DNA of 64,000 bases from an uncultured Paracoccaceae bacterium (GCA_947488605.1 CANKZJ010000002.1:248001-312000), one strand, 5' to 3'; counted from the stretch's first letter, positions 43,067 to 51,766 are shown. Numbers and translations: made by a program. Notes: a model not told the origin generated them from the sequence alone.

Positions 43067-43352
43067 GTGAAGGTTGGATATGAGACTTTCACACTCATCT
43101 GGGCTGGCCGCGAGATTGCGGTCAGCCATCAGGCAAATTGGCTCAACACCGGCCACTGGCATATTGAGTTGCGGTGTGATGAACGGTTGCCGGTGACAAC
43201 CACCGGCTACCGTTTGATCTTTGTGCCCGCAGGCAGGGTTTGCGGTTGAGGCTGAGATTGGGGCGTTTATGATGGCAATGCTGGATGACGCGGCACAATC
43301 AAAGGACTGGCTGACCTACGTTGAAGACAGCAAACAGATGACGTTGTTCTAA
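43067..43352 (+). pseudogene. Frameshifted DUF3768-associated small protein
   Basis: The first frame gives MKVGYETFTLIWAGREIAVSHQANWL...HIELRCDERLPVTTTGYRLIFVPAGR and stops at 43249. Another frame continues without a break of sense: AVEAEIGAFMMAMLDDAAQSKDWLTYVEDSKQMTLF, ending at 43352. Homologues next to DUF3768 genes end with such a TLF/LSLF tail, so one base was gained or lost near 43238-43245. Either the gene is dead or the base is a sequencing error. Confidence 0.75.
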
Positions 43353-43490
43353 AGAAACGTCGCTTCCGGTTGGGGGTGGTGTTTTGTTTTAGGTCATCCT
43401 TGAGAAACACAGCATTCCCTGCATGGAGATCAGCGAAAACTGGACCTAAACGACTAACAACGCGATCCCAAATTGCAGGAGGACAGCAAC

Positions 43491-43695
43491 GTCGATTGGC
43501 AATTAATTGCGCCTGGAAAACCGATATAGAATGGATTTGTGGATTCGTTCAAATATTCACATGAAAAGCGCATTTCCGAACGAAAACTTGCGCGATTCCC
43601 TTAATCCGTTGGTGGCATGGCACACCTATTTCAAACACGAACGCCCGCACTCCAACCTCGCTGACTTGACACCAGCGGAATATGTTAACCGGTGA
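43491..43695 (+). pseudogene. IS3-family transposase remnant, C-terminal piece
   Basis: Frame 1 from 43491 reads VDWQLIAPGKPI, a stop, then NGFVDSF, which is the catalytic-core sequence of IS3-type transposases with a TAG in place of Gln. A shifted frame continues LRDSLNPLVAWHTYFKHERPHSNLADLTPAEYVNR, the classic C-terminus. No N-terminal half or inverted repeats were found nearby, so this is a decayed relic marking old insertion activity. Confidence 0.8.
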
Positions 43696-43781
43696 AAGGA
43701 AGACCAAAACCTGAAAAGAGATAACTCAAAATAGCAGCATCTTAGGGGAGCAGGTTAATACTGACGACAGATTTGTTTCTA

Positions 43782-44198
43782 TTAGTCTATATCAGGATTT
43801 TCAAGTTGTGAACAGTTCCCGGCGGCACCGCCACCCAACAGTTCGCAACTGGATACTATAAGTACCTCAAGTTCAACGCATTCTTGGGAGTTGGGGCCAA
43901 CAAACATTTGCTCTATCGTGTTTAAGTCGCCTACACGACCGTCACCAATAATAAAGGCTAGTGTATGAATTCTCTTTGCCTCGTCAATCGAAAGGCAACC
44001 GACTTCGGTTGGGCTTGGGGCATCTGGCAGCTCTAGCGGAATGCCCTTTCCAGATGCCGCGTGTTTTTCAAAACACTCCCAAATAGCGTCGTCAAAAAGA
44101 CAACGCCCACCAATGTTTGAAGATACTCCTCCAACGGCACCACATAGCAACGCCAAGGTCATTACCCCGACAAAGCGAAAAAATTTAGTCATTTTCAT
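43782..44198 (-). CDS. Small exported protein at the end of the envelope operon
   Basis: The product is 138 residues with a signal peptide (MKMTKFFRFVGVMTLALLCGAVGGVSS). The mature part has about eight Cys residues, in pairs that suggest periplasmic disulfides (GGRCLFDDAIWECF, GCLSIDE, QECVELEVLIVSSCELL, GNCSQLE). No known family. It lies 49 bases downstream of the ExbB-like gene on the same strand, so it is probably the last gene of that operon. Confidence 0.6.
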   Translation of the reverse strand: MKMTKFFRFVGVMTLALLCGAVGGVSSNIGGRCLFDDAIWECFEKHAASGKGIPLELPDAPSPTEVGCLSIDEAKRIHTLAFIIGDGRVGDLNTIEQMFVGPNSQECVELEVLIVSSCELLGGGAAGNCSQLENPDID

Positions 44199-44247
44199 AA
44201 TCCTTCTAACGTGGTGGCAAGTGGATCGGTTTAATCTCTTTTTCGAT

Positions 44248-45660
44248 TCATAATATCCAAACCAAATAAGAAACTATGCCAAAAATTAGCACGACGACCA
44301 ATGCGCCTAGAATTACTAGAAAATCAATTGGCGGCCTTGGGATTGGTGGTATGGGCTTTACACTTGGATCGAGTTTCATTCCTCTAATTTTATCCCGGAG
44401 ACTCAAAACACTCGCATAGCTAAGGTTTATTCTTTGTTTCCACGAACTGGAAAGGGATTGTAAGAATACTGAAAGAACTGCTGAAAGCATTACTCCAAGC
44501 AGAGTTGTACCAAAGGCCGTACCGATTGATCCAAACATGTCGGCCTTGGCAAGGACTTCTACGACTGGGTCAGCTACATCAAGTTCCCGGGCGGAAAAGA
44601 GCGCACTGCCAATGCCCCAAATTGTTCCAGCAAAAGCAAGCTTGAGCACAAGTTCGTTGGTTGTATGCAAAGAGTCCATATTGGCTTCGGCTTCGGCGTC
44701 CAAAAAATCTCGAAAACCTTCCAATGTTGTTTCCCCTTTCGTTGCATCCCTTTCAGGAGTCAAGCCTTCACTAGCAGGATCAAACAAGCCTTCGGTCTTT
44801 GCGGCACGTTCAAAAAGCCTGTCCGGAATAGAGCGGACTCGATGCGCGCTATATTTCTCAAATGAAGCTTCAAGATCAGGAAGTGTCTTCAGTTTCGCGC
44901 CCCCCTGATCCGAGGCTTCGGAAAAGAGCCTGCTTTGCGGCACAACCCACCTCAAGTAACGGCCGAAAACCTCCGAGCAACCAAAGAGAAAAAGCGAAAT
45001 TGTCATCCATTGGATATCTCCAAACAAGAGCGTAAAAATACGGAAGGTTCCGGAAAAGTAATTACCGATTAGTGGGTCAAGCCCAGTCACTCGTAGCGAG
45101 TTCGTTGCTTGGCAGATGTCGTCGTCAAGCTTTCTCGCGGTACCTTCGCAAAGTCTAACTGCAGACGTGCGTTGGTTAGTGTCATTGAACGCAATCCTCT
45201 CGATCGACCTACTCAATGAGTGCTGTGAGTGAACAATCTTCGGGTTGTCGACAATTCCATTGGGCAATAGTCTAGAGTGTGAAAGCAAAGGCATATGCGC
45301 CAGGATCACTTCACTTCTTGCGACATTTCCGTTCTCAGACAAATTGAAACCCAGAACAACGTCCCGAAAAATGTCTTCCTCAAACGTGCACTCTGGAATG
45401 TCCACGGAACCTGAGTACTTACCAGACATACAAAACTCAAAAACAAACGAATTTTTTATTTCTCCGAGCTCTGTTATTTCGCTCTGTAAGAATTGTAACT
45501 GCGCAACCTTGGTTTCATCAAAGTTAAGAAAAATGCTAAGCGTGAGAATATGAACAAAAAAACCAAGTGCACCAAAGATAATCAACTTTAATGAACGTCG
45601 AAGTAGTTTTAACCACCCGGATAGAGGACCAAATAAAATATCAATAAATTTGAAGATCAT
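44248..45660 (-). CDS. TolQ/ExbB/MotA-like inner-membrane channel protein, envelope operon
   Basis: The product is about 470 residues. A helix near 25-45 is followed by a periplasmic-size region with paired Cys, a second helix near 215-235, a cytoplasmic region, then the MotA/TolQ/ExbB core at about 340-410: LKLAFAGTIWGIGSALFSA and FGSIGTAFGTTLLGVMLSAVLSVFLQ, matching the G-T-x-x-G and A-x-x-T-T-L-x-G signature. A final helix ends the protein (VILGALVVVLIFGIVSYLVWIL). Such proteins form a pentameric, ion-driven motor with ExbD/MotB partners. The extra N-terminal region and last helix are unusual. Two ExbD-like partners lie upstream in the same operon. The ATG at 45660 is used; the frame's TTG at 45666 is less likely. 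Confidence 0.72.
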   Translation of the reverse strand: MIFKFIDILFGPLSGWLKLLRRSLKLIIFGALGFFVHILTLSIFLNFDETKVAQLQFLQSEITELGEIKNSFVFEFCMSGKYSGSVDIPECTFEEDIFRDVVLGFNLSENGNVARSEVILAHMPLLSHSRLLPNGIVDNPKIVHSQHSLSRSIERIAFNDTNQRTSAVRLCEGTARKLDDDICQATNSLRVTGLDPLIGNYFSGTFRIFTLLFGDIQWMTISLFLFGCSEVFGRYLRWVVPQSRLFSEASDQGGAKLKTLPDLEASFEKYSAHRVRSIPDRLFERAAKTEGLFDPASEGLTPERDATKGETTLEGFRDFLDAEAEANMDSLHTTNELVLKLAFAGTIWGIGSALFSARELDVADPVVEVLAKADMFGSIGTAFGTTLLGVMLSAVLSVFLQSLSSSWKQRINLSYASVLSLRDKIRGMKLDPSVKPIPPIPRPPIDFLVILGALVVVLIFGIVSYLVWIL

Positions 45661-45662
45661 AA

Positions 45663-46679
45663 TCAATTCCTAGCGATTTCGGCTCTGAAGTGCGTCCCAA
45701 CAAAGCCAGTAAGCTCTAATGTTGCCATCCAGTTGCGTGCCTGCGCATTTTTGGAACCGCGTTCTGACCAGCCTTCACTTTCATCAAATGGAGTTGGTTC
45801 CAATCGTGCCACTGCCGCCGCAATCCAATGAATCAAAGCGCCAACTTCATGGCCTGAGTTCATTTCTGGTAGAGGATCATTGTCGCGATCTAGATCGCCA
45901 GGTTTAGTGGATAGGGTATTTGCAGCAACATAAACTTTAGCCAACCAATTTTCTACGTAAGGCACGTTTGGAAAACCAATGACTTGAGTTGCATTTTCAA
46001 TGGTTATATTGGATCCAGAAAGATTGATAGGTAAGCCAAAAATAAGGCTATCTGAAACCCCGGCAATCCAAAATTGATGCGAAGCGAAAAATTGCGGCGT
46101 GAGTTCATTTTGTAATGCAGCAACCCCAACGGTGTTCGCGCACGAAGTGGTGACAATAATTGCAGCGTTCCCGTTACGCCCGACAAGGTTCAGGCAGTAG
46201 TCATCTACAGGAAGTATCAGTAAGGTCATTGTGGAGCCGTCAGCATTGGCAACGTAGGCACCGGAAGTGTGAACTTTATTGGTACCAGAAGAGCAGTAAG
46301 TTCCGGTATCTGCGAGAGCAGTGCCAACCATCTGAGCGATTGAACCAAATTGTTGTTCGAGCTGCTGTGGATTGCTACAAATCCTATCACCAGTACTCAC
46401 TAACCCGCAAATACCATCAGGGTTGGGCGAAGCGTAAGTTGATATTGGCCCGCTCAAAAGACTGGTTTCATCAAGCCTCCATGCACAGCTGTCGATTTGC
46501 ACACAGGCACTGGAGCCAGAAGTTGGAGATAATTGTACCCAAGCTCTAAGGTTGCCAATTTCTTCTATCGGCCTCAATTTCGCATCTGGGACCGATGGAA
46601 GGCACCCAGTTGGAGGTGATTGCGCCCAGGCCTCTCCACCCAACAATGTGTATAATGTAGCGCAGAGTATCAGTCGCAT
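45663..46679 (-). CDS. Exported protein of unknown function, envelope operon
   Basis: The product is about 338 residues with a signal peptide (MRLILCATLYTLLGGEAWA-QS). The mature region has many Cys residues, repeated small-residue beta-like strands and no domain that I recognise. The C-terminal 100 residues (DLDRDNDPLPEMNSGHEVGALIHWIAAAV) look helical. It overlaps the upstream ExbD-like gene by 10 bases and ends 2 bases before the ExbB-like start, so it is a fixed part of the operon and probably acts in the periplasm with the motor. The ATG at 46679 was chosen for the signal peptide. Confidence 0.65.
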   Translation of the reverse strand: MRLILCATLYTLLGGEAWAQSPPTGCLPSVPDAKLRPIEEIGNLRAWVQLSPTSGSSACVQIDSCAWRLDETSLLSGPISTYASPNPDGICGLVSTGDRICSNPQQLEQQFGSIAQMVGTALADTGTYCSSGTNKVHTSGAYVANADGSTMTLLILPVDDYCLNLVGRNGNAAIIVTTSCANTVGVAALQNELTPQFFASHQFWIAGVSDSLIFGLPINLSGSNITIENATQVIGFPNVPYVENWLAKVYVAANTLSTKPGDLDRDNDPLPEMNSGHEVGALIHWIAAAVARLEPTPFDESEGWSERGSKNAQARNWMATLELTGFVGTHFRAEIARN

Positions 46680-47119
46680 ATGCACGCTCCTGTATTTTCG
46701 CACTTACATGTGAACTCGTTGAAGTTTATTTCTACTTCATCAAACCCAAAATCCGCTACGGGATTTGGATCATTTTCAACTACCAGTAGCCGCGCGTCGG
46801 TTGGTGGGGAAGTTAGCTTCACGCCCTGAAAAACACCGATTATTACACATCGGCCCCCTCGTCTAGATCCCGAAAAGTTACCATCATTAATAGTATCCAA
46901 TCGCTCAGTATCGTCACGAAAGCTAAGGCCCACGGCAGCCCTATTTGCCCCACATGGAACAAGAGTGGTTTTTGAGGGGTACGACATCTCGAAAAGCATC
47001 GACTGTGGTGCCGCAGCAATTTCTTTCGGCGTAACAGAATCAATAATGACCACCGCGGCAAAACACCCCGCAAAAAGATCAGTAGCTACGATGGTAAACC
47101 AATCCCTTCTAGCTACCAT
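46670..47119 (-). CDS. ExbD/MotB-like single-TM protein 2, envelope operon
   Basis: The product is 149 residues. A short cytoplasmic start (MVARRDWF) leads into one transmembrane helix TIVATDLFAGCFAAVVIIDSV. The acid residue at its beginning (Asp14) sits where ExbD, TolR and MotB keep their proton-carrying Asp. The periplasmic rest is beta-rich with Cys pairs (CKCENTGACICD at the end). It overlaps the neighbours by 7 and 10 bases. The short length suggests a plug-type stator partner without the peptidoglycan-binding domain of MotB. Confidence 0.62.
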   Translation of the reverse strand: MVARRDWFTIVATDLFAGCFAAVVIIDSVTPKEIAAAPQSMLFEMSYPSKTTLVPCGANRAAVGLSFRDDTERLDTINDGNFSGSRRGGRCVIIGVFQGVKLTSPPTDARLLVVENDPNPVADFGFDEVEINFNEFTCKCENTGACICD

Positions 47120-48045
47120 ATTACCACGCCTTTTGTGAGTGTCAGGCTAGGAGCACCTGCATTGGTAAGCGGCGCTTCTCCACCATAACAAAACTCTGTG
47201 CCATCATCAAATACACACAACAACACTTGGATGACGGGGTCAGTCAAACTAGCAGATCCACCCATTGCGATTTGATTCGATGCATCAATTATTTCAACCT
47301 CATTAGTAAGAGATATAATGCGATCAAATTGTGCAGGGTTTGTCGAGTTTCGAAGCTGGCCAGTCAGCAGTAGGCTTCCATTTCCGCCATTCAAAGGAAG
47401 TGAAACCGTGTCATTTTTTGTATCGAAATCGGACACTAGGAAGACAGGTGTAAGAACTTCAACACCCCTTTGAACTGTGCAATTTCCGTTCGATCGAGAA
47501 AACATAAATATTGGCGTGTAGGGTCCTGCCGCAAGTTCCGATGCAGAAAACCTGCGCTGTATGGAGCCAATGGCACTAAGCGAAGTAGGCAACTCAACGT
47601 CAAATACTAGACTGATATTATACTCTGTTGTCTTGTTAGCTGGTGACCCAGCACTTGCAGCTATGCAAGGATCGTGAACCTTCAGCCACGAACCAAGATG
47701 CGAGCCAATTCTAGCGACGTTGGTATTCAGTGCGCCAACTTCACTGGAAGCACAGCTCTGAAATTGCCTCAGACCCCCTATCAAATCTTCAGACACTTCT
47801 AGTCCGAGACACTTGCTCTCTTCTCGAGCCATCGACGGATAAGAATTATACCAAACTGGTATTTTGGAACCTCCGATTGGTTGTTGAGCTGCAACTCTCA
47901 TTTCAATTGTAGCAAATCGAAACGGCTCCGAGTAAACCTGAAAGTCTGAATCCTTTGCCGACACCAGCCAAGCGATCATGAACCCACCAAAAAGCGCTGC
48001 TACCAAGTCAACTTGGTAAATTTCGCTGCTTCGAGACCGTGCCAT
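47113..48045 (-). CDS. ExbD/MotB-like single-TM protein 1, envelope operon
   Basis: The product is 310 residues. A short N-terminus (MARSRSSEIYQ) precedes one transmembrane helix VDLVAALFGGFMIAWLVSA with an Asp at its start (Asp13), as in ExbD/MotB. A periplasmic region of about 275 residues follows, with Cys pairs, beta strands and an embedded sandwich-like domain (TEYNISLVFDVELPTSLSAIGS, NDTVSLPLNGGNGSLLLTGQL). No OmpA-like peptidoglycan-binding motif is seen. It follows the 477-residue exported protein by 12 bases. Predicted partner of the ExbB-like channel. Confidence 0.62.
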   Translation of the reverse strand: MARSRSSEIYQVDLVAALFGGFMIAWLVSAKDSDFQVYSEPFRFATIEMRVAAQQPIGGSKIPVWYNSYPSMAREESKCLGLEVSEDLIGGLRQFQSCASSEVGALNTNVARIGSHLGSWLKVHDPCIAASAGSPANKTTEYNISLVFDVELPTSLSAIGSIQRRFSASELAAGPYTPIFMFSRSNGNCTVQRGVEVLTPVFLVSDFDTKNDTVSLPLNGGNGSLLLTGQLRNSTNPAQFDRIISLTNEVEIIDASNQIAMGGSASLTDPVIQVLLCVFDDGTEFCYGGEAPLTNAGAPSLTLTKGVVIW

Positions 48046-48057
48046 CGGAAACCTGCG

Positions 48058-49491
48058 CTACTGAACAACCGCTTTGCATTGCTCGTTTGCGTTTCGACCG
48101 CCATCAGGCACTGCTTCGCCTGTCTGGTCGTCAACAAGTCTAATCTGAAGCGTTCTATTGTTTGGGGCATCATTGTCTTCCTGTACAACGTTCATTGGGA
48201 AATAACGGTCGCCGTCGTAAGCGATCAATCCCGCAGGCGGAAATACATCCGCACTGCCAGTACAAAATGCAATGTCTGACCCCCGACCTTCAGATAGTAT
48301 GGAACGCAACACGCTGTTCGATTTTCTCAACCCATCAGTGTTGACATCAGCTTGAACAAGCCTGTTCGCACTGATCCCAAACACCTTAGTTTGATCGCCG
48401 ATTGCCAAACATTCCCATTCAAAGCTCGAGAAGCTACAGGTGAATTTGCCATCTAGGGCACCGCCAATGATCGGTGTGGGACCAGGAGGAGTCGGCTGCG
48501 GTGTGGGTTCTGGTGGCGCACAGCACGGTTTTGGGCCAATTTCGGTACCCTCACCTCCTGAAATTCCAGCAACGCTCGATGTACCGTCACCTTCAACTCC
48601 ATCGCCATCTGATTTTCCGTCGCCATCACCGTCGCCACCGCCATCTGAGAATAGGTTGGCAAGAATCGCCACCAAGAACGCCGCTCCGCAAACATAAGGG
48701 TTTCCGCCGCTTGAAGCACAGATAGTACCAGCCATGTTCATCATCATCGCCATAGCCGCTGCAGAGTTTTCTTGGTTCACAGCTTGATCATAGATATCCG
48801 ACAGTTGGCCTGCGCATTCCGTTACTTCCGCCCCTGCATCGCCGAGTTGGTCTTTCAGAGCACTAAGATTATTAACAAGCGTCTCATTCTGGGCAAGATC
48901 GCCGCGCGCTACACCAAAAATGTCTGTGGGCAGCGAATTACCTGAAACTTTACCCGTCTGTAAGACTGCATCACGACACTGCGCCCAAGCTTGTTGGGTT
49001 TGGTTCTTTATCAGATCAAGTTCGTTTAAAATCTCTCGCATTTCTTGTGGAGTGCAGCTTCCCAAATCTGCAAAGTCAAACTCGGCCTGGTCTTCCAGAA
49101 CATTTTTGGACACAGACTGCACCGTGGTTGCACATCCAACCATCCGTTCCTTAAGTCCGTTAGGCAAATGCTCTTCCGGGACATTTCCCAACGCATTCAC
49201 AACATCCGGCAATTTTTCAGCTAAGATACCTGCCGACTCCCGCGCTTGCTGCATACCCTCTTCAGTCGCAAAAGCCTGAGCACGTCTATCTGTTTCATGC
49301 TCTGCACGGAGTGCTACAACCTCTGCTTCAATCTGTTGGTTTCTTGCATCTTGTTCTTGAAGAAGCCGGATCACGCGATCCCAGTTCGTTTCTTGAGCGA
49401 AAGCGGGATCAGCGACACCAGAGAGTATCGTTGTGAAAATAACAGCAAAACAACTCAGATAGGTAGTCCACTTTTTAACAATAAAGTCCAT
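48058..49491 (-). CDS. Exported coiled-coil and Gly/Asp-rich protein, envelope operon
   Basis: The product is 477 residues. The signal peptide (about 1-32, ending in PAFA-QE) is followed by a coiled coil (VIRLLQEQDARNQQIEAEVVALRAEHE), a helical Cys-containing region, a hydrophobic stretch near 240-265, a Gly/Asp linker (DGGGDGDGDGKSDGDGVEGDG), a Pro-rich linker (PTPQPTPPGPTP) and a C-terminal domain with paired Cys. I recognise no family. The acidic linker resembles calcium-binding repeats only loosely. It lies second in the operon, after the M23 peptidase; the long coil could reach across the periplasm. Confidence 0.65.
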   Translation of the reverse strand: MDFIVKKWTTYLSCFAVIFTTILSGVADPAFAQETNWDRVIRLLQEQDARNQQIEAEVVALRAEHETDRRAQAFATEEGMQQARESAGILAEKLPDVVNALGNVPEEHLPNGLKERMVGCATTVQSVSKNVLEDQAEFDFADLGSCTPQEMREILNELDLIKNQTQQAWAQCRDAVLQTGKVSGNSLPTDIFGVARGDLAQNETLVNNLSALKDQLGDAGAEVTECAGQLSDIYDQAVNQENSAAAMAMMMNMAGTICASSGGNPYVCGAAFLVAILANLFSDGGGDGDGDGKSDGDGVEGDGTSSVAGISGGEGTEIGPKPCCAPPEPTPQPTPPGPTPIIGGALDGKFTCSFSSFEWECLAIGDQTKVFGISANRLVQADVNTDGLRKSNSVLRSILSEGRGSDIAFCTGSADVFPPAGLIAYDGDRYFPMNVVQEDNDAPNNRTLQIRLVDDQTGEAVPDGGRNANEQCKAVVQ

Positions 49492-49649
49492 AAAAAATCT
49501 CCATCCAACAAGGCAATAAGCTTAACTCCACTCAACCAAAAAGGAAGTGAAAAAAACTCCCTGCAACCAACCACTTACTCGCGCTCTTTCTTTGGAAGAC
49601 TTTTGGAACTGAATGTTTTAGCCAAAAATCTGTTAAAGAGATCATCAAA

Positions 49650-50291
49650 CTACCAACCAAAAAGAGCTAAGGGATCGCGTGTGCTCTCTTTGCGATTTTG
49701 CCCACGGACGGTTTGCGGGACTGACCAAAATTCGACATGAACATGGGTCGGGATATCTGCACCTATAGCGTTGCCAGTACGTCCAATTTTTCCAATTTCT
49801 TGCCCCGCTGCCACTGGACCACTCGAAACATCGATATCGGAAAGGTGAGAAAATCGGAAATGCACGTTGCACAGGGCAGGTGGTGAGAGTACAGCAATTT
49901 CAAAGTTTAGGTCAATAAATTTCCCCAGCCCTCCAACTTCGCCGCTGTCGATTACACCATCAATCGGTGCAAACAGCACTTCCCCAACATCACCAAGCAC
50001 ATCAGTTCCCGCATGGAGCCGTGCGCCGCCGTTACGGGTATCTCCCCAAAGACCAATACGTGGGTTCAATTCTGGGCGAATTGGGACACGTTGAGCGACA
50101 CCTCTAATTTGCATATCTACAGGTGGTACAAATATTAAAGCCCGAGCAGCCCGAAAAACCTTATCTGGGTCGCAGACAGCTTGTGGAGGAGCTTGATTGT
50201 CCGAACCATAATCAACATCAGGACTTGCATTAGCAGAAACAGAAACTCCAATCGAAAGAACTAAAGTTAGAAACGACCAAAATACTTTCAT
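49650..50291 (-). CDS. Exported M23-family peptidoglycan peptidase, envelope operon
   Basis: The product is 213 residues with a signal peptide (MKVFWSFLTLVLSIGVSVSA). The LytM/M23 domain shows the zinc ligands His93 and Asp97 in LHAGTDVLG and His183/His185 in THVHVEF, plus GGLGKFIDLNF and the loop FSHLSDIDVSSGPVAAGQEIGKIGRTGNA. M23 enzymes cut peptide cross-links of peptidoglycan. First gene of the operon; a spacer of about 160 bases separates it from the next gene. The ATG at 50291 follows GGGAA. Here it would open or remodel the wall for the apparatus. Confidence 0.85.
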   Translation of the reverse strand: MKVFWSFLTLVLSIGVSVSANASPDVDYGSDNQAPPQAVCDPDKVFRAARALIFVPPVDMQIRGVAQRVPIRPELNPRIGLWGDTRNGGARLHAGTDVLGDVGEVLFAPIDGVIDSGEVGGLGKFIDLNFEIAVLSPPALCNVHFRFSHLSDIDVSSGPVAAGQEIGKIGRTGNAIGADIPTHVHVEFWSVPQTVRGQNRKESTRDPLALFGW

Positions 50292-50927
50292 AATCAGATT
50301 CCCAAAAATTTGCTTGGCGCGCATAATATGTACTTCAAACTTTTCGATCGAGCATGCCTAAAAAGAATGCCCTGTCAACAGACCGCCAGCGACAACCTTA
50401 CCACTATTCGCCTTTTTCACTCACGACACCTAGCGTCGCTGCCATACACGCGACAAAGCTCTTTTTCTGTTTTCCTACAGTTTGAGCTGTTCGCCGGGGC
50501 ACTTTCTGTTGCCGCATGCGGTAGCAGACAGACAGGTTTCACTGAACTGTCCGCTGCTACTAGTCGCGACACCCTATTTATCGTGCGACCATTCTGACCT
50601 GTAAGTTCGCTCCGATATTTACGTCAAAACGTAGACAGTGTTGGGATGGGTCAGCCGCTTATCCCAGTTCTGTACAGCATCAGTCGCATCTGCTGCACAG
50701 CCGATCAGACACGCATGTGATAGGGACGCACACTACATTGATATGTGGCGTTCTGGGACCGGAACATCTGACGTGTTCCGGCGACAAACGCACATATCAA
50801 CCCAAAGTGTTCACTCTCACATGGAAAGTACTCACCGTATCACCCTGCATGATATCCTGCCTACTAGGATGTCATTGTCTCCCGCCATAGACTGAAGCTC
50901 TAGACGATTATTCAATAAGCAAAATCT
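50292..50927. other. Intergenic region between envelope operon and XRE gene
   Basis: About 636 bases without a supported gene. Short frames on both strands lack start sites and domains. It must hold the divergent promoters of the envelope operon and the XRE-RNase H-like pair. An inverted repeat lies at 50849-50875. A small direct cluster of CTGTT/CTGCTAC-type words (50480-50570) has no clear meaning. Confidence 0.6.
50849..50875. promoter_or_regulatory. Inverted repeat before the XRE regulator
   Basis: ATGATATCCT (50849-50858) and AGGATGTCAT (50866-50875) form a 10-bp repeat with one mismatch around a 7-base spacer, ending 53 bases before the XRE-type gene. This is the usual place for an autoregulatory site. 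Confidence 0.55.
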
Positions 50928-51275
50928 ATGAGAACCCAATTCTCCGCTGATCTGCGTCTTGCACGTAGAAAGGCGGGTTATACCCAAGCGGATATTGCCG
51001 CTTTGATCTGTGATCACCAGTCGATGGTCTCTGCGCTTGAGAACGGATCACAGCGTCCTGATCTTGAGCAAATTATAAGCCTGTCGCTGATCTATGGACG
51101 GTCGTTTGAATCCCTCTTTGCAGAGGTGATGGAAGACTGTTCCAGAAAGCTCAAACGGCGCTTGAAGCACCTGCCAAGCAATGTGCGCGACACAGCGCAT
51201 ACATTTAACCGACAATCGTCGCTCAAAGCTCTGCATGAGCGCCTCACTAAGCCCATACCCCATGGCAGCGCTTAG
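50928..51275 (+). CDS. XRE-family HTH regulator of the conjugative region
   Basis: The product is 115 residues. The helix-turn-helix is clear: LRLARRKAGYTQADIAALICDHQSMVSALENGSQRPDLEQIISLSLIYGR. The C-terminal half is basic (DCSRKLKRRLKHLPSNV). It probably controls nearby mobile-element genes. Its last 14 bases overlap the start of the RNase H-like gene, so the two are made together. A candidate operator lies just upstream. Confidence 0.88.
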   Translation: MRTQFSADLRLARRKAGYTQADIAALICDHQSMVSALENGSQRPDLEQIISLSLIYGRSFESLFAEVMEDCSRKLKRRLKHLPSNVRDTAHTFNRQSSLKALHERLTKPIPHGSA

Positions 51276-51747
51276 TGTGTTGGCGGTCGCAGTGGCGACC
51301 GGCAAGGTGAGCTATGTGTACCTCTCCGGTGGCCGCCTGCAGGACTGGGGCATCGGCCTTAAGGTGACCAAGTCTAGCAATGATCTGGTTGGCTTTGTGC
51401 AAGAGCTGATCAATGAGCTGAAGCCGGACGTGGTTGTGACTGAGAAGTGTGGCAAGGGCTGTCGCAAGGGTGATTGGGCGAGAGCGCACATTCGGTCCAT
51501 TGCCGCGCTCGCAAGCCACAACCCGGTACTGGACGTGTCTGTGCAGCGACCAAGGGGTTTCCCCTCGAAGTATGACGAGGCACACGCGCTCGCCAAAGCC
51601 TACCCAGGGATTGAAGGCTATCTGCCCAAGCACCGCAGGCGGATCTTTGATTTTGAACCGCGCAGCATGGTGTTGTTTGAGGCACTGGCGCTGGCGGATG
51701 CCGTGATCAAGGGGCCGCCAATGAGGTTGGCCACTGCGATGGGATAG
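51262..51747 (+). CDS. RNase H-like (RuvC-type fold) protein of unknown function
   Basis: The product is 161 residues. The N-terminal strand-helix pattern, with VLAVAVATGKVSYVYLSGGRLQDWGIG followed by LVGFVQELINELKPDVVVTEKC, resembles RuvC/RNase H-type folds, with acid residues at Asp and Glu in D-W and VVVTEKC, and a later DEAHALAKAYPG. It has no ATP-binding site. The gene overlaps the XRE regulator by 14 bases, and its ATG at 51262 has no clear ribosome site, consistent with coupling. A resolvase-like or regulatory role is possible. A terminator follows. Confidence 0.55.
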   Translation: MAALSVLAVAVATGKVSYVYLSGGRLQDWGIGLKVTKSSNDLVGFVQELINELKPDVVVTEKCGKGCRKGDWARAHIRSIAALASHNPVLDVSVQRPRGFPSKYDEAHALAKAYPGIEGYLPKHRRRIFDFEPRSMVLFEALALADAVIKGPPMRLATAMG

Positions 51748-51766
51748 CCAACAAAGATGTCGTGAG

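Noticed and set aside
49246..49740. 164-codon plus-strand frame opposite the exported coiled-coil protein
   Set aside because: It is a shadow of the 477-residue gene and its spacer, with no protein-like features.
43782..50291. The envelope operon as a classical Zorya system
   Set aside because: No ZorC or ZorD/ZorE-like gene and no OmpA-type peptidoglycan-binding domain was seen.
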